Shown: piece after piece, positions 40,860 through 53,255 of the stretch
Numbering within the stretch: position 1 is the stretch's first letter
How the letters are laid out: every line of letters starts with the position of its first letter
DNA from: Rhizomys pruinosus
Lineage: Eukaryota > Chordata > Mammalia > Rodentia > Spalacidae
Direction: 5' to 3'
NCBI GenBank assembly: GCA_009823505.1
Contig: VZQC01006716.1
Span: 801,507 to 865,506 of the forward strand
DNA length: 64,000 bases
Program-made: the position numbers and the translations under genes
The notes under the pieces: model-generated
The model's database searches: none
Told to the model about the DNA's origin: nothing
Seen by the model: the letters and a program-made list of their open reading frames with translations, nothing else

Positions 40860-41535
40860 AACTAACAACACTGCTACTGATCACCACTCTGGAAACGGTG
40901 TCCCGGTGGAAGGTGTCATCTGCCCCAGTGTAGGTAAAAAAGAAGCCACCTGTGACTACACTGTGCTAAACGACCTGCTTGTCTGTTTACACTGAAACAT
41001 GGCCCTAGGTGGGATTTGCCTGCATTAGCAAACCCGTGAAACCACCTTGGGAATGAAGGCGCTCACAATTACTCATGATGTTTACAGAACCCGAGGCAGG
41101 GGGTCTGAAAGCATGCTCTGAGATATGATGTCACTCTGGGTATAAAAACAGTAGGCCGTGAACAAATAAACAGGTTCTTCTTACCACCAGACAGGAACCT
41201 CCAGCCGTTATTATCACGTGTGTGTATTTTAGCCCATCAGGCTTGTGTGGTCTTTGTTAGTGGAACTTGGCTGGGGAAAATCAAGCAGATGCCAGCCAGG
41301 GAAATCCAGTGAGTGCCATCAGCACGATCACTGGTGTGCAGTGAGTGAGCTAAGCAAGTGTAGGGCTGAGTCTTTTGTCTGGCTAGCAGTGGGCCCGACA
41401 GTCACTGTCCAGACAAAAAACTCCCTTGGAGCCGGGATATGCGGTGTTCTGTTCACCTAGGACAAAGCCCCATATCCTGAGGGCCCCCTTTGATGTGTGG
41501 TGCATATGTCATACCTCCAATTTACTATACACACC
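40860..41535 (+). mobile_element. Candidate LTR or retroviral promoter-like region
   Basis: A GTATAAAAA TATA-like box (near 41,140) is followed about 30 bp later by an AATAAA signal (41,164) in otherwise non-SINE sequence, as in the U3/R region of an LTR. No TG...CA ends or target duplication were found. The same segment recurs at 48,430-49,130 in the second copy. It could be unique intron. Confidence 0.35.
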
Positions 41536-41654
41536 CCCAGGTTATGTTGTCCCCAGGGGAGCCAGGAGGTGCAGTGAGTCTTACTTTTCAGAATATCCCC
41601 AATACAAAAATAATAATGCTATGTGACAAGACAGTACGTTCATACACATACAAA

Positions 41655-41655
41655 N
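41655..41655. other. Single unresolved base N
   Basis: The only N in the window. It sits between a B2 tail fragment (acagtacgttcatacacatacaaa) and the start of the error-rich copy, so it marks a join made during assembly. Confidence 0.95.
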
Positions 41656-42097
41656 AGTAATGAACTGTGATCTTGGAGATGTAAGCTAAATAACCCTTTC
41701 CTCCCCAACTTGTGGTTTTGGAACCTAGAGTGTTTTTTATCACAAATCAGTAGAGAACTTAAGCTTAAGATATATGTACTCTGGCACTGAACCTGGAGCT
41801 TACAATTTAAATCAGGACTAGCTGCTAAGCAAATGAGCCCATGGGATCTGTCGATCATCTCGCCTTCTCTCCACTGACTTTAAGGAGGGTTATACAGTTA
41901 TTAAAGATGCCTGCTCCCTACGAGTTTGTTTGTTTATTGTATCTACATCTGGTGTCCTGGGAGGAGATCTGAACTCACCTCTTCATGCTCACACTTAGCC
42001 GCTTTACATCTACTTGAGTCCATTTCCCATGTTCCGTCAGAGTGTATATATTACTTAGGTAGCCATATTGTTAATTATTGGTCTTATTCTTTTTTAA

Positions 42098-42141
<44 letters not shown>

Positions 42142-45100
42142 TTTTCTTTAATTTTATTATTTTTGTGTATGTATGAAGTGTACTTCGCATGTAGTTTGTG
42201 ACAATGTCTCACGCTGATTGAGTCCGAAAGGGTGGGTGTCGGATTCCCCTCGGAACTGGAGAGTTCTCCTGGACACCTAGGAGTTTACAGACGGTTCTCA
42301 GCCGCCATGGGGGTGCGGGGGATCGAAGACCCGGGTCCTCTGTTCAAGACAGTCGATAGACTTAGGTGGAGGGGTTTTGGCCCCGCGGGGTGCTTCCATT
42401 GTCTGTGAGTGGACCAAAACTACGCGTGACCCCCAAACACCAACTTGGGGAGGGACGGGGAAGGAAAAGGGTTTATTCGCTACACTTTCCCTAGGTCCAG
42501 ATCATATCTAGAACCAAGGCAGAAAATCAGCAGGGCAGGAACCTCAGGGCAGGAACCTGGAGGCAGGAGCTTGGATGCACAGCCACAGGCCATGTAGGAG
42601 TGATGTTCACTGGCTAGCTCTCACTGGCTTTATACTGCTCTGGCTCATGACCAGGCCGTGCCGTCTTAGTACGGTCACTGCGCAACCAATCAAGCAATAC
42701 AAATGACAATATAACTACGACGGGCGATGGGCTACCAGGCCAATCCAATGGATGCCAAAGTGGCCTCATCGAGGCGTCCCTTCAAAAACCCTAGGGTTTG
42801 GGTGTCAAGTTGACACCAAAAGCTATCCAGCACAATTTGACCCCTTTCCTCCGCTCTTCCTTGAACACACACAAGACCACATCACTATGTCTATTTAAAC
42901 CAACAACCCGTTCCCGTTTTATCCCTAAAAGTATGATGTACTATTAATACACAACCATAAGACAGTACAACCTCAAAACCTCACACAGTACCTTAAAATG
43001 TCCAAAACATCTTAAAAGTTTCACAGTCTGTTTAATAAAGAATCTCTTTAAACTGTGGGCCTGCGTAAGTAAAATCCAAATACAAGTGATGCTGGGACTC
43101 TTATTTCGAAAGGGAAGAATCAGGCAACACTAAAACCTAAGTCCAGAAACAGATAGCTCCAAGGCTGAGCATCTGGGATTCACTCATTAATCTTCTGGGC
43201 TCCAAAGTGTCTCAGGCAACTCACCCTCTCCGACTCTGCCGTTCACGTCTGGCAGGCACTCATCTCTTGCCAGGCTCCAGGCCAGGACCGTCAACATTCC
43301 TACACCTACCTGCTGCTCTTGGTGGTCGTCCCGTCTATGGGTACCGGCATCTCAAAAAAAGCTGGGGTGGTGGTGGGTTCGCGGGTTGGTGTTGTTGTGT
43401 GACTGTGCTAATAACTGACAGCAGCCCTCTCACCAATCCGGTACTTCTCTCCTACTCTGGACGCTACTCTCCCTGGTGCAAAGCGCCTCAGACTTCCCAT
43501 GATCCTGCATTATCCTCGGGGTCTTCACGGCAAAACGAGGTGCAACCTCATCCCACCATGGTCTTTCCGTGACCTCTCACAGAGCTCGGCCTCTGAGCTG
43601 CTTTTGTGACCCACCTCAAATTTAAACCGGAACCATATAGGTATGAACTCTTACATCGTTACCTTTCAGTCCCCGAGGCTTCTGGCTCGAGATGGAGGCT
43701 CAGGCCTCTTCTGGGTCACAGCACTTCTTCTGTGTAAGGTGCTCACCTTTGAAAGATACTAACTAATTCTCCCCAGAATTTCACCTCAGTTGAAAGCTGG
43801 TCTCTTTTACTCATACAAGACTGATTTTTCTAGCCCCATGCTAACGCACCCCGCCCCAGCCTAACCAGCATCAAATTGCCCCTAGCTACCAAAAAAGTTT
43901 TCACTTCAGGTTCTGGTTCTTTTACTTACAGCTGATTCATTCCCAGACCCCAGCTGACCAGAACCCACAGATTAAACAGTCCTGATGATCAGCTCTGCTC
44001 TCCTTTGTTGAAATAGAAACTTCACAAGCCAGGCCCTCTCTTCTACAACTCCTCAGCAAAACTGCTCCAAACTCCCAGCAACCATCTTTAGGCATTTCAA
44101 TGATCTTCCCAGCCCAAAGTTCCAAACTGCCTCCACAATCCTTTCCCCAAAAACACCAAGGTCAGGTCTTGTCACAGCATACCCCACTATTCTGGTACCA
44201 ATTTCTGTTCCTAGTTTGTACTTTCCATTGCCTGTGACAACCAACAAAACCTCTGACCAACCACACCACCTTGGGGCGGAGGGAAAGGGTTTATTTGCCA
44301 TTACACTCCCTGGTCACCAGATTCACTTAGGGAGCTCGAAGGACAGGAACACAGGGCAGGAAACCTGGGAGGGCATGAGCTGAAAGCACAGGCCATGAGG
44401 AGTGAAGTTCACTGGCTTGCTCCTCCAATACTCGCCTACTTCTCTTAGTACTGATCACACAACCTGCCTTCATTAGTAACTGGGCCGCTCACCAATCAAG
44501 ACAATACACCACAGATGTGGGCACAGGCCAATCCAATGGAGCCAATTGCCCAATCGAGGGCTCCCTCAACCCAGGTTGTGTCAAGTTGACCACAAAGCTA
44601 TTCCAGCCACAGTTGTCTCAACCAACTAGGCCATCTCTCCAGCCCCCAGAGATTTTTGTATATTTTTTAACTTTTATAAACTACTTCCTCTCTATGAGGG
44701 ATGGCTCAGCTGTAAAAAGCACTGATGATCTTCTTGCAGAGGACCCGGGTTCATTTCCAACACCCACAACATGGCGGCTAAGAACCATTTTATCTTTTTA
44801 AGCAGCAGGTGTCGTTATGGTGGTGTATGCCTTATTTATATTCCTAGCACCTAGGCAGTACGGCAGCGGCAGGAGGAGGAGGATCTCTGTTGAGTTCAAG
44901 GCCAGCCGGGTCTACAGATGTTCCAGTCAGATGCCAGGCGAGCGGGAGCAAAGAAAAAGAATGTCAAAACAAGAAAACACTCAAAAAAACAAAGCAAAAA
45001 ACAAAGCTTACCCCTTCCTGATCCTCGCTCACTCAAGTTCAGACATGGAGTGAGAAGAAGAAGAGGGGCTGGAGTAAGATGGCCCTAGAGGTTAAGAGTG

Positions 45101-48100
45101 CTGACCACTCTTTACAGAAGGACCGGGGGTTCGAATCCTCAGCACCACCATCGCCGACGATGGCGGACGAAAACCTATCCAAAAACTCCAATTCCAGGAG
45201 AACTCCAAGTTCCAGGGAAGATTCCGACACCCTTCTGACCTCCCGCGGCATTGCACATCGACTAGGAGATGCACAGACCTGGGCACTGCGCAGACGTACA
45301 TGTCATATTCGCATCAGCACATGCAGAAAGTATTAAAAGAAAAAAGAAAAAAAAAGAAATGGGCGAGAGAACTACCTTTGTTACATTGTTTTCACTGCTT
45401 CAAAACATTTATTTACATATCATCGTCCCAATCAGACTGAATTCCTACAGGGCAGGGACACCTTCCTCTTTGTTTTGTGGATCTACAGTGCCGACTACAG
45501 TAGTGGTCTCTGAGCTCGAAAATATGATACTCGTCTCCTACGTAAAAGTAGCCACAGACGATACCCTTTTTCTGTCTATAAAGGACCTGTATTGGGAAGT
45601 AAGAGTGGTGCGATAAAGACTCGATGATAAAGACAGAAAGGAACGACACAGGCCAAAGGCAAAACAGTTATTCTTTAAGGCCTAGAGTACAAATGAACTG
45701 GCAGTGGGACATGGAGGTGGATGAGCTCACAAACCACAGCTTGGCTTGCAGGTGGCAGTGGGCAAGCAGGATCAAGTGTCCTGGAAGCAGACAAAAATCC
45801 ACCACCACCCACGGGGATCTGAGATGATGAGAAAGAAAACAGACTGCCAAAAGAAAAAGATAGCACACACAGAGAAAGATCCGCTTTGTTCTTCCTCCCA
45901 CCTTCCACGCGTCCCTCTCTTATTGGCCTAAGTCCCCTGGTGGGCAAGCTTCGCCTCAGAAGACTGAGGAACATAGCCTGCCAGGGTAGCTTCCCGACAG
46001 CCAAACGAAGGTACGAGCCAGTGTTAGGCACAATGGCCTCACATCTGTACTTTTTTGTTTCACGTTCTCGCTCGGCTTCTCTTCCCTTCTCTCTCTCTGT
46101 GGTTGTGTGTTGTGGTGTTGTGTGTGAGGAGTTAGGGGGCGAAAGGATAGAAGATGAAGAGAACGAGAGAGAGACGAGGGGAGAGATGAGAGAGAGGTCA
46201 TTCTGAAAAACAGTGGGCTAAGGATGCTGACCACTCCCAGGCTGGTGACCCATGGAGAAATAATGATGCTACGTCTTTGAGTGTGACCCAATCAATTCAC
46301 CACAGTTCAAGCTCGCAAAAAATGCGCAAATTCTTCTCCTAAGGCCGTACTATTTCTCGTGCATATAAGGTCCAAGGATCTGGATGAGACTTACTAATCT
46401 TTCTGTAGGTGTCTACAGTTGTTGAAAATACCTTACAATAACATTATAGTAAGCACTGATACTATAATGGTGGCCTGATATTGTTACCTTCTAACTGAAC
46501 TAGGCAAGTCACTGACGCCGAGATGAGATTAATGAGTAGCTCCTCAAATACAAATACCAAAGCAAAACAAAACAAACAAACAAATCAAACAACAAAGGTT
46601 TGGGGTCGGGTTAGAGAGATGGTTCAGCATTATTAAGAGCTATTGAGACTGCTCTTGCAAGATGACTTCAGGTCTAATATTCCTAGCACACCACATTAAT
46701 GGCATACTACAACCCATAATAACCAGTCGCCTCGAGGTGGATCTCCCGCACCCTCGCATCTGATCTCTCGTGGGCACTTGTGTTCATGCCAGGGGTAATG
46801 TGGGCGCCTTATTACATGTATCATGGGTCAGCTCACGAGTGAGCAGTGTTGTGGTGCCATAAAATAAGAGAATAATAAGAAAATTAAAATTACAAACTAA
46901 AAAAACTCTAGTTAGATAGTGACTGTGAAGGAAAACAGACAATCATCATCTGAGAGAGTATAACCCTCTGGCTCCCACCACACACCCCTCAATCGGCCAC
47001 GTCGTGGCGCGCACTTATCACCTGCTTCTACATGAAACCATGACAGCATACGCAAAAAATTAAGAGCGCATATATAGCTGTGTTGTGATCATTGATGGAC
47101 TACTATGAGTCCACTATGTAGCCTGGTGGCCATGAATATAATTTATCTATGTAGACTGGGGTTGATTTTGAATTCACAGAGCCATTCCCTTCACACAATG
47201 CAGTAGGAGGTAATTACCATTCGTATGTTCTCTGAATGCTAGCTAGATTGGATGGCTGGCTGGGGACTGTTTGGACCGACATCCTGCCACCTGGTAATCG
47301 CTCACCAAGTGCTGGCTGCAACTGAGTGCCATGCATGTGGAAAACCTACATTTAACCTCTCATGAGGGAAAGAATACAATTATGACTGACAGAGGTAAAG
47401 CAGGGATGTTTCGTCATATTGTGGCAGTTCATCAAGGTTGAAGGGTCCAGTTCCCAGGCCAGCGCATCTATAAAATGCTCTTAACTGCACTACTAGAGGC
47501 AAGCTCTGTTCTTTGCTTTTTTTTAAAATTTATTTACCTGATTTAACTATTTTTTTTTTAACTTTTTATTTTATTTTTTTATGTTGTTACGAATGTCTAC
47601 TGTCTGCATGTAGGTTGTACACCGGAGTCGTGCAATGCTGCTGTTGATGGGTCAGACAGAGGCATCTCGGTAGCGATCTCGGATTTCCTGGAACTGGAGT
47701 TTGTTTTATGTAGTGTTAGAGGTAAGGTGTTGTGCTTTAAGTTAGTTAATGGTTCACACCATATGTGGGTGGAATGGGAATCAAACTGGGGTCCTACTGG
47801 AAGAGCAGTCGTGCTCTGCTAACGCAGCTGAGCGCTCCCGTCCTCCCAGCTCATGTTTTCTAAAGTAATTTTTTTCTACAAAGTCAATTTAATTTAAAAG
47901 TAGCTGATGCGAGATTCATCTCTAGGCTCTTTCTCCAAAGAGAATACTCTTTATGCTCAGCCATACCATCAAATTCATCTGTGCGTTATTTAAAATCTTC
48001 ACAAACAGTTCCACAGATGAATTTTTAAAGACATGATGTCATGTATCCCAGGTTAGTCCCAAAAACTCCTTATGTAGCCAGAATGACCTTGAACTTCTTA

Positions 48101-49135
48101 TCCTACAGCCTAGTGTTTTGTTGTTTGGTTTTGTGGTTTGAGACAGGGTCTAACTCAAAGGATGACTTTGAGCTCCTAAACTATCTTACTCTCCTGAGCT
48201 GCTAGAATTATAGGCATTTATACCCGGCTAGCTTATTTCATCTTCCTTTACCTTTTTGGTGCTGGAGATTGAGCTCAGGGCCTGGTCCTGTGGCTTGCCC
48301 TACCCCTGAGCTACACCCAGGCCAGGATTGAATTTTCAGTGTTCAATGCTTTCAGGGTCACTGTTGACCTAATGTGTTGATGTAAGTCCCAGAGTGTCAT
48401 TGTAAAAATAAATCTATTCTGCCTGAAGGTATAAATTATGGAGTTATAACTTAACACACACTGCTACTGATCACACTCCTGGAAACGGTGTCCCGGTGGA
48501 AGGTGTCATCTGCCCCAGTGTAGGTAAAAAAGAAGCCACCTGGACTACACTGTGCTAAACGACCTGCTTGTCTGTTTACACTGAAACATGGCCCTAGGTA
48601 GGATTTGCTGCATTAACAACCGTGAAACCACCTTGGGAATTGAAGGCGCTCACAATTACTCATGATGTTTACAGAACCCGAGGCAGGGGGTCTGAAAGCA
48701 TGCTCTGAGATATTATGTCACTCTGGGTATAAAAACAGTAGGCCGTGAACAAATAAACAGGTTCTTTTACCACCAGACAGGAACCTCCAGCCGTTATTAT
48801 CACGTGTGTGTATTTTTAGCCCATCAGGCTTGTGTGGTCTTTGTTAGTGGAACTTGGCTGGGGAAAATCAAGCAGATGCCAGCCAGGGAAATCCAGTGAG
48901 TGCCATCAGCACGATCACTGGTGTGCAGTGAGTGAGCTAAGCAAGTGTAGGGCTGAGTCTTTTGTCTGGCTAGCAGTGGGCCCGACAGTCACTGTCCAGA
49001 CAAAAAACTCCCTTGGAGCCGGGATATGCGGTGTTCTGTTCACCTAGGACAAAGCCCCATATCCTGAGGGCCCCCTTTGATGTGTGGTGCATATGTCATA
49101 CCTCCAATTTACTATACACACACCCAGGAGTTCTG
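41656..49135. repeat. Error-rich second copy of 35,161-41,535 (probable gap-fill artefact)
   Basis: This block repeats the order of everything in 35,161-41,535. LTR end goes to 41,656, B2 to ~42,140, the 1.9-kb LTR element to ~42,370-44,610, B2 38,020 to ~45,063, the CT/GT/GA repeat to ~46,090, B2 39,255 to ~46,605, B2 40,024 to ~47,525, and B4 40,437 to ~48,022. The copy is about 1.1 kb longer, mainly through scattered extra bases. Quality is patchy: 45,361-45,510, 47,150-47,320 and 47,890-49,130 are almost exact, the rest very noisy. The frames at 43,207-46,291 are artefacts of these errors. Confidence 0.88.
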
Positions 49136-49139
49136 TTGC

Positions 49140-49176
49140 CCCCCCCCCCCCCCCCCCCCCCCCCCACCGCCCCCCC

Positions 49177-49211
<35 letters not shown>
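49140..49211. repeat. Poly(C) then poly(T) tract
   Basis: About 35 Cs with one interruption are followed by more than 30 Ts. This lies exactly where the two copies of the large duplication stop matching, so it may be a sequencing or joining artefact. Confidence 0.85.
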
Positions 49212-49214
49212 CTT

Positions 49215-49620
49215 CCTTCCCTTCTCCCCGGTCAAGATGGCTTGCACTTCCCTTCCCCTCATTCACACCCTCCTGCCCCTGCTTCCCTGCCTAGAGCACA
49301 GTAGCTTTACTATATAAATCCATTGCTTGTTGACAATAAACTGAGTTATTTCCCCATGGAATCCCTTCTGGTCTCATCGGTGAGCCTGTCCTTGCCTTAT
49401 TCTTTTTCTCTCTCTTTCACCGGGCTTCATTTCCTATCTCCTCCCCATCTCTACCAAGGCTAAGACTCGGTTGTTAACTGGCTGGCCTGAACAGTCCAGG
49501 GGCTTTAGTCCTGGGAGCTGCGGACCCTGGTCCAGAGAGGAAGAACATCTCGGAAGGCTGCACACACAAGCCGGTCAAGCAAGAAGCAGCCTGGAGGATC
49601 CACTGGTGCCGACACGGCAT
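49215..49620 (+). mobile_element. Candidate LTR R/U5 region
   Basis: TATATAAA (near 49,310) followed by GACAATAAACTGAG and a T/C-rich stretch up to about 49,450 resembles LTR promoter and polyadenylation signals. The upstream side is lost in poly(C)/poly(T), so boundaries cannot be set. Confidence 0.4.
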
Positions 49621-50638
49621 TTATTGCCTGGTGTTGACGTTAGATGAGACAGGTGGGCTTGGGAAAGGTTGTCAGCCTCTGGCCCCCAAGGTTTAGGACA
49701 GCTGCTGCTGGCTGCCTTGCGACTTTTCCTTTTCCCTGTAATCCAGTGGATGAGGTTCCTGTGTTGTCAACCTCTACATGTGGCCGAGTGAAACCCCACA
49801 CCCCAGGGCAGTATGGGAGAGCACGTGCATTCCTTAACAAATTTTCCTTACTTATACATTTGAGTCTATTGAGAAGCTAGGTAGGAGGACATTCCCTCAA
49901 AGCCAGCTGCTCAGCCTCCTGTTCAGGGGACAGTGACACATGGAAAAAGCTTCTCTCCTATGGCATTTGTTGATCTGATCCAATGCTCCATGTTCAGTTT
50001 ATTGGAAACCTGTATGAGTGTGCGGGAATTTAAAAACTCTCATGTGACCTGTCCCATGATAAATACTTTCCCTGCATTTTCGTCTACCAGGCTGTATCTT
50101 CCATCCTGTGTGTTTGTCACTCTCTCACTTTGAACAACAGATTCAATGTCCGCCGAGAAAAGACAAAAGGCAACTCAATACACTAAAGATAGCGGAACTA
50201 CACAAGTCTTGCTCTGAAGGAAACTCCCACCTGTTTTCACGGAGTTAGTCTAAGGTAAGCACTGAACTAAGGTACCCGCCTCTTTGCAAGACTCTGAAGG
50301 ATGAAAAGGCTGCAAGCCCACCTTCCTAGAAGCAGATGCAACCTTATCTCAAAACCTCAACTTAGAGGTACCACTTCATGAAGCAGATTCCACAGAAAAG
50401 AGAAACAGACAGGAAGTTGTAATGCCACATAGACACCATTCTTAGTACTTTTGAAAAGGTGGGGAGGGAAAGGCCTTGTCGATAAAAAGTGTTGCTTACA
50501 AGACAATTGAGAAGGCAGTGAGAGACTGAGCCATTTTCTTCAACAACAGGAAAGTCTTGGGGTACAGACTAACAGTGTTGTATAAACATGAGGTGAAGCT
50601 TGGCATTACAGCTTCCCAATGTTAAAAATGAGAACCTC
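49621..50638. other. Unclassified sequence
   Basis: No SINE or exon recognised. It may be the interior of an LTR element begun near 49,215, but no retroviral motif was found on either strand. Confidence 0.4.
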
Positions 50639-50776
50639 ACTGGGCGTGGTGGCACACGCCTTTAATCCCAGCACTTGGGAGGCAGAGGCAGATGGATCTC
50701 TGTGTATTCAAGGCCAGCCTGGTATATGCAGTGAGTTCCAGGCCAGCTGGGGCTGCAGGGAGACCCTGTCTCAAAA

Positions 50777-50780
<4 letters not shown>
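50639..50780 (+). mobile_element. B1 SINE with GA-repeat tail
   Basis: Full B1 whose A-tail has become (GA)n; gagaacctc duplicated on both sides. Confidence 0.92.

Positions 50781-50835
<55 letters not shown>
50781..50835 (+). repeat. (GA)n
   Basis: About 27 GA units grown from a B1 tail. Confidence 0.97.
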
Positions 50836-50837
<2 letters not shown>

Positions 50838-51491
50838 CTCTGAGGAAAAGGAAAAGGCCTGGCACCTGCAGCACACCTGGAAGGTCTCTGCTTGGTGCCC
50901 AAGGCTTTCCCTCCGAGGACATTGCAAGTTCCTGGCATTTCTAACATCCTGGGGTATCCATCACAGTTCAGGCTTAAAGATCCATATATCACTATTCACC
51001 TCCAGGAAACCCTTGAATGGGCAATGGAAGAAGCTTTAAGGGTAAAACCTCTTCTAAGGAAACTTCAGGCACAAAACAGAGCCAGTCCAACAGGGAGACC
51101 TGCTACACACTCTCTGGCCTCATGGGCTATTCCCTGGAATCAGAGTGCAAGGTTCTGTGATGCTGAAACTCATATGCTCTATGCCTGCAAAGCAGAAGCA
51201 CCCAGACAGCACCCAGCCTGAGCCGTAGCTGGGCCTCCTAGACCAAGCTGCCGCAGCCTCTGGGCGCCGAGTGGCTGAAGCTGCTGTACTCCAGCAGTTC
51301 CCTTCCAACAGTTCCCTTCCAGCAGAGCACCCGTTTGGCTTTCTTTTTAAAATGAAAATCTTTCACTGTTAGATCCTGGAGCCTTCGATAGAAAATACAT
51401 TGTCCTTAGGGCCCCTTTCCTATTGTCTCAGACAAACCTAGAAGCTTCTGTTTGATGATGCTAATCATCTTTTAAATAATTACAGCAGTGA
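50836..51491. other. Unclassified sequence
   Basis: Two overlapping plus-strand frames (50,692-51,039 and 50,892-51,221) pass through here but resemble no protein I know. Confidence 0.4.
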
Positions 51492-51635
51492 GTGGTAGTG
51501 ATGGGGCATGTCTACAATCCCAGCACTTGGGAAGTAGAGACAGGAGGATTGGGAGTTCAAGGTCATCTTCCTCTACACAGCAAATTTGAGGTCTGAGTTC
51601 TGCCTGGGCTGCATGAAATCCTGTCTTATAATAAG
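51492..51635 (+). mobile_element. B1-related SINE, old
   Basis: GGTAGTGATGGGGCATGTCTACAATCCCAGC with (AAAT)n tail. Confidence 0.7.
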
Positions 51636-51637
51636 AA

Positions 51638-51670
51638 TAATAAATAAATAAATAAATAAATAAATAAATA
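51638..51670 (+). repeat. (AAAT)n
   Basis: About eight AAAT units after an old SINE. Confidence 0.93.
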
Positions 51671-51778
51671 GGGCTCCTTTATTTATGCTTGCTTTGTTTG
51701 CATTAATTGCTATTTTTAAAATGCTAGCATTTAAATATATTTGTGTTTTTTGGTTTTGGTTTTTGCTTTTTGTTATTT

Positions 51779-51931
51779 GTTGTTGTTGTTGGTCTTTTTG
51801 AAACAGGGTCTTCCTGTAGCCCCAACCAGCCTAGAACTCCCTATGTAGACCAGGCTGGCCTTGAACTCACAGAAATCTGCTTGCCTTTGCCTCCTGAGTG
51901 CTGGATTAAAGGTGTGTACCAGCATGCCTGG
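51779..51931 (-). mobile_element. B1 SINE
   Basis: Antisense B1 with (TTG)n tail. Confidence 0.88.
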
Positions 51932-51944
51932 TTCATTTGTTCAT

Positions 51945-52126
51945 TAAAAAAACATTTTATTCATTATTTGTATATTTATGTGTATGAATACATTGCCTAC
52001 ATCTGTGCCATCTAATGCTCATGGAGGTCAGATCCCTGGAACTGGAGTTACAACCACTGGGATTCGAACCTGGGTCCTCTGCAAGAGCAGCTAGTGCTCT
52101 CAACCCCTGAGTCATCTCTCCAGCCC
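51945..52126 (-). mobile_element. B2 SINE, older
   Basis: Antisense B2 shortened in the middle. Target duplication tttgttcatt on both sides. Confidence 0.8.
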
Positions 52127-52138
52127 TCTTTGTTCATT

Positions 52139-52320
52139 TTTGTGTGTGCATGTGTATGTGTATGTGCACTTGGGCGAGTATGAACATGCCATAGCCCATG
52201 TGTGGCAGTCAGATGAGAAGCTGAGGAAGCTGTCGCTCTCCTACCATGGCTCCCAGGAACTGAACTCCGGTTGTCATGCTTGGCAGCAAGTGCCTTTATC
52301 CTTGCCATCTCACCAGCCCA
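52139..52320 (-). mobile_element. B3 SINE
   Basis: Antisense B3 (GTGTGTGCATGTGTATG tail, GGTTGTCATGCTTGGCAGCAAGTGCCTTTATCC). Confidence 0.75.
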
Positions 52321-52342
52321 GCTACTGGGAACCTGCTCTCTT

Positions 52343-52560
52343 GTCTTTGAGGCAGGATCTCTCTTATTATTTCTGCCACTGTGCTGGATACCTAAGCTTC
52401 CTGCCAATTCTCCTGTCTCCACCTCCCATCTCACCACAGTAGTGCTGGGATTACAGACGCAAACTACTGCATCCAGTTTCTTAACATGTGGGTTCTAGGG
52501 ATTAAACTTGGGTTATCAGGGTTACATGGCAAGCACTTTTACCCCTGAGCCATCTAGCTG
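52343..52560 (-). mobile_element. B4/RSINE-type SINE, old
   Basis: Antisense composite (GGGATTACAGACGCAAACTACTGC, then GGGTTATCAGGGTTACATGGCAAGC). Confidence 0.6.
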
Positions 52561-52646
52561 CCTCTTTTTCCTGGATAAGTTGCTCATTTTTCACATTTGT
52601 CTGCTTTGCCTTTAAGTTCTCATACTACCCTGTTTAACACAGCAGC

Positions 52647-52674
52647 AAAAAAAAAAAAAAAAAAAAAAAAAACA
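52647..52674 (+). repeat. Poly(A)
   Basis: 28-nt A run without a clear SINE body beside it. Confidence 0.9.
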
Positions 52675-52762
52675 ACCCAAAAACCACAACACCATGCCAT
52701 AGCCTTCATTTTATGCTGTCTTGATATTTCTTCTGCAACTAGCCTGTAACTTATGTACTCAC

Positions 52763-52983
52763 TCTATTTATTTTATTTATTTATTTATGTATTTGATGCA
52801 TACGAGTGTTTTGACTACATGTACACAAATGTCACATGATGTGCAACATCCATAGAAGAGAGGGTGTAGGATCCCCTGGAACTGAAGCTAAAGATGGTTG
52901 TTAGCCACCATTTGTGTGCTGGCAACAGCACACTGGTCCCCTGTAAGAGTAGCTCTTAACTGCAGAGCCATCTCTCCAGCCCC
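52763..52983 (-). mobile_element. B2 SINE, older
   Basis: Diverged antisense B2 ending GCAGAGCCATCTCTCCAGCCCC. Confidence 0.8.
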
Positions 52984-53090
52984 CTGATCCTTAACTTTTG
53001 GATTCAGTTTCACTGAAACTTCCAGGGTGTGGAGAGACTGGAGCCACATTCTAATCCAGTCCTTATTGAAGTCCTAGTCCCATTGAATTT

Positions 53091-53255
53091 TTTTTTTTTT
53101 TTTTTTTTTTTTTTTGTCTTTTTGAGACAGGGTCTCCCTGTAGCTCCAGCTGTCCTGGAACTCACTATGTAGACCAGCCGGTCTTGAACTCACAGAGATC
53201 CACCTGCCTCTGTCTCCCAAGTGCTGGGACTAAAGGTGTGTGCCGCCATGCCTAG
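53091..53255 (-). mobile_element. B1 SINE
   Basis: Antisense B1 with 26-nt poly(T). Confidence 0.9.

Larger units (their letters stand above)
35161..41535. repeat. Clean copy of the duplicated block
   Basis: First, well-formed copy of the block repeated at 41,656-49,135. Its SINEs and LTR element are intact with clear target duplications, so annotation should be taken from here. Confidence 0.85.

Noticed and set aside
43207..46291. Frames in 43.2-46.3 kb that look novel
   Set aside because: They exist only because of indel errors in the second copy; the clean copy lacks them.
41656..49135. A genuine tandem segmental duplication
   Set aside because: Divergence is mostly single-base insertions, patchy, and equal in young and old elements, which fits read error rather than mutation.
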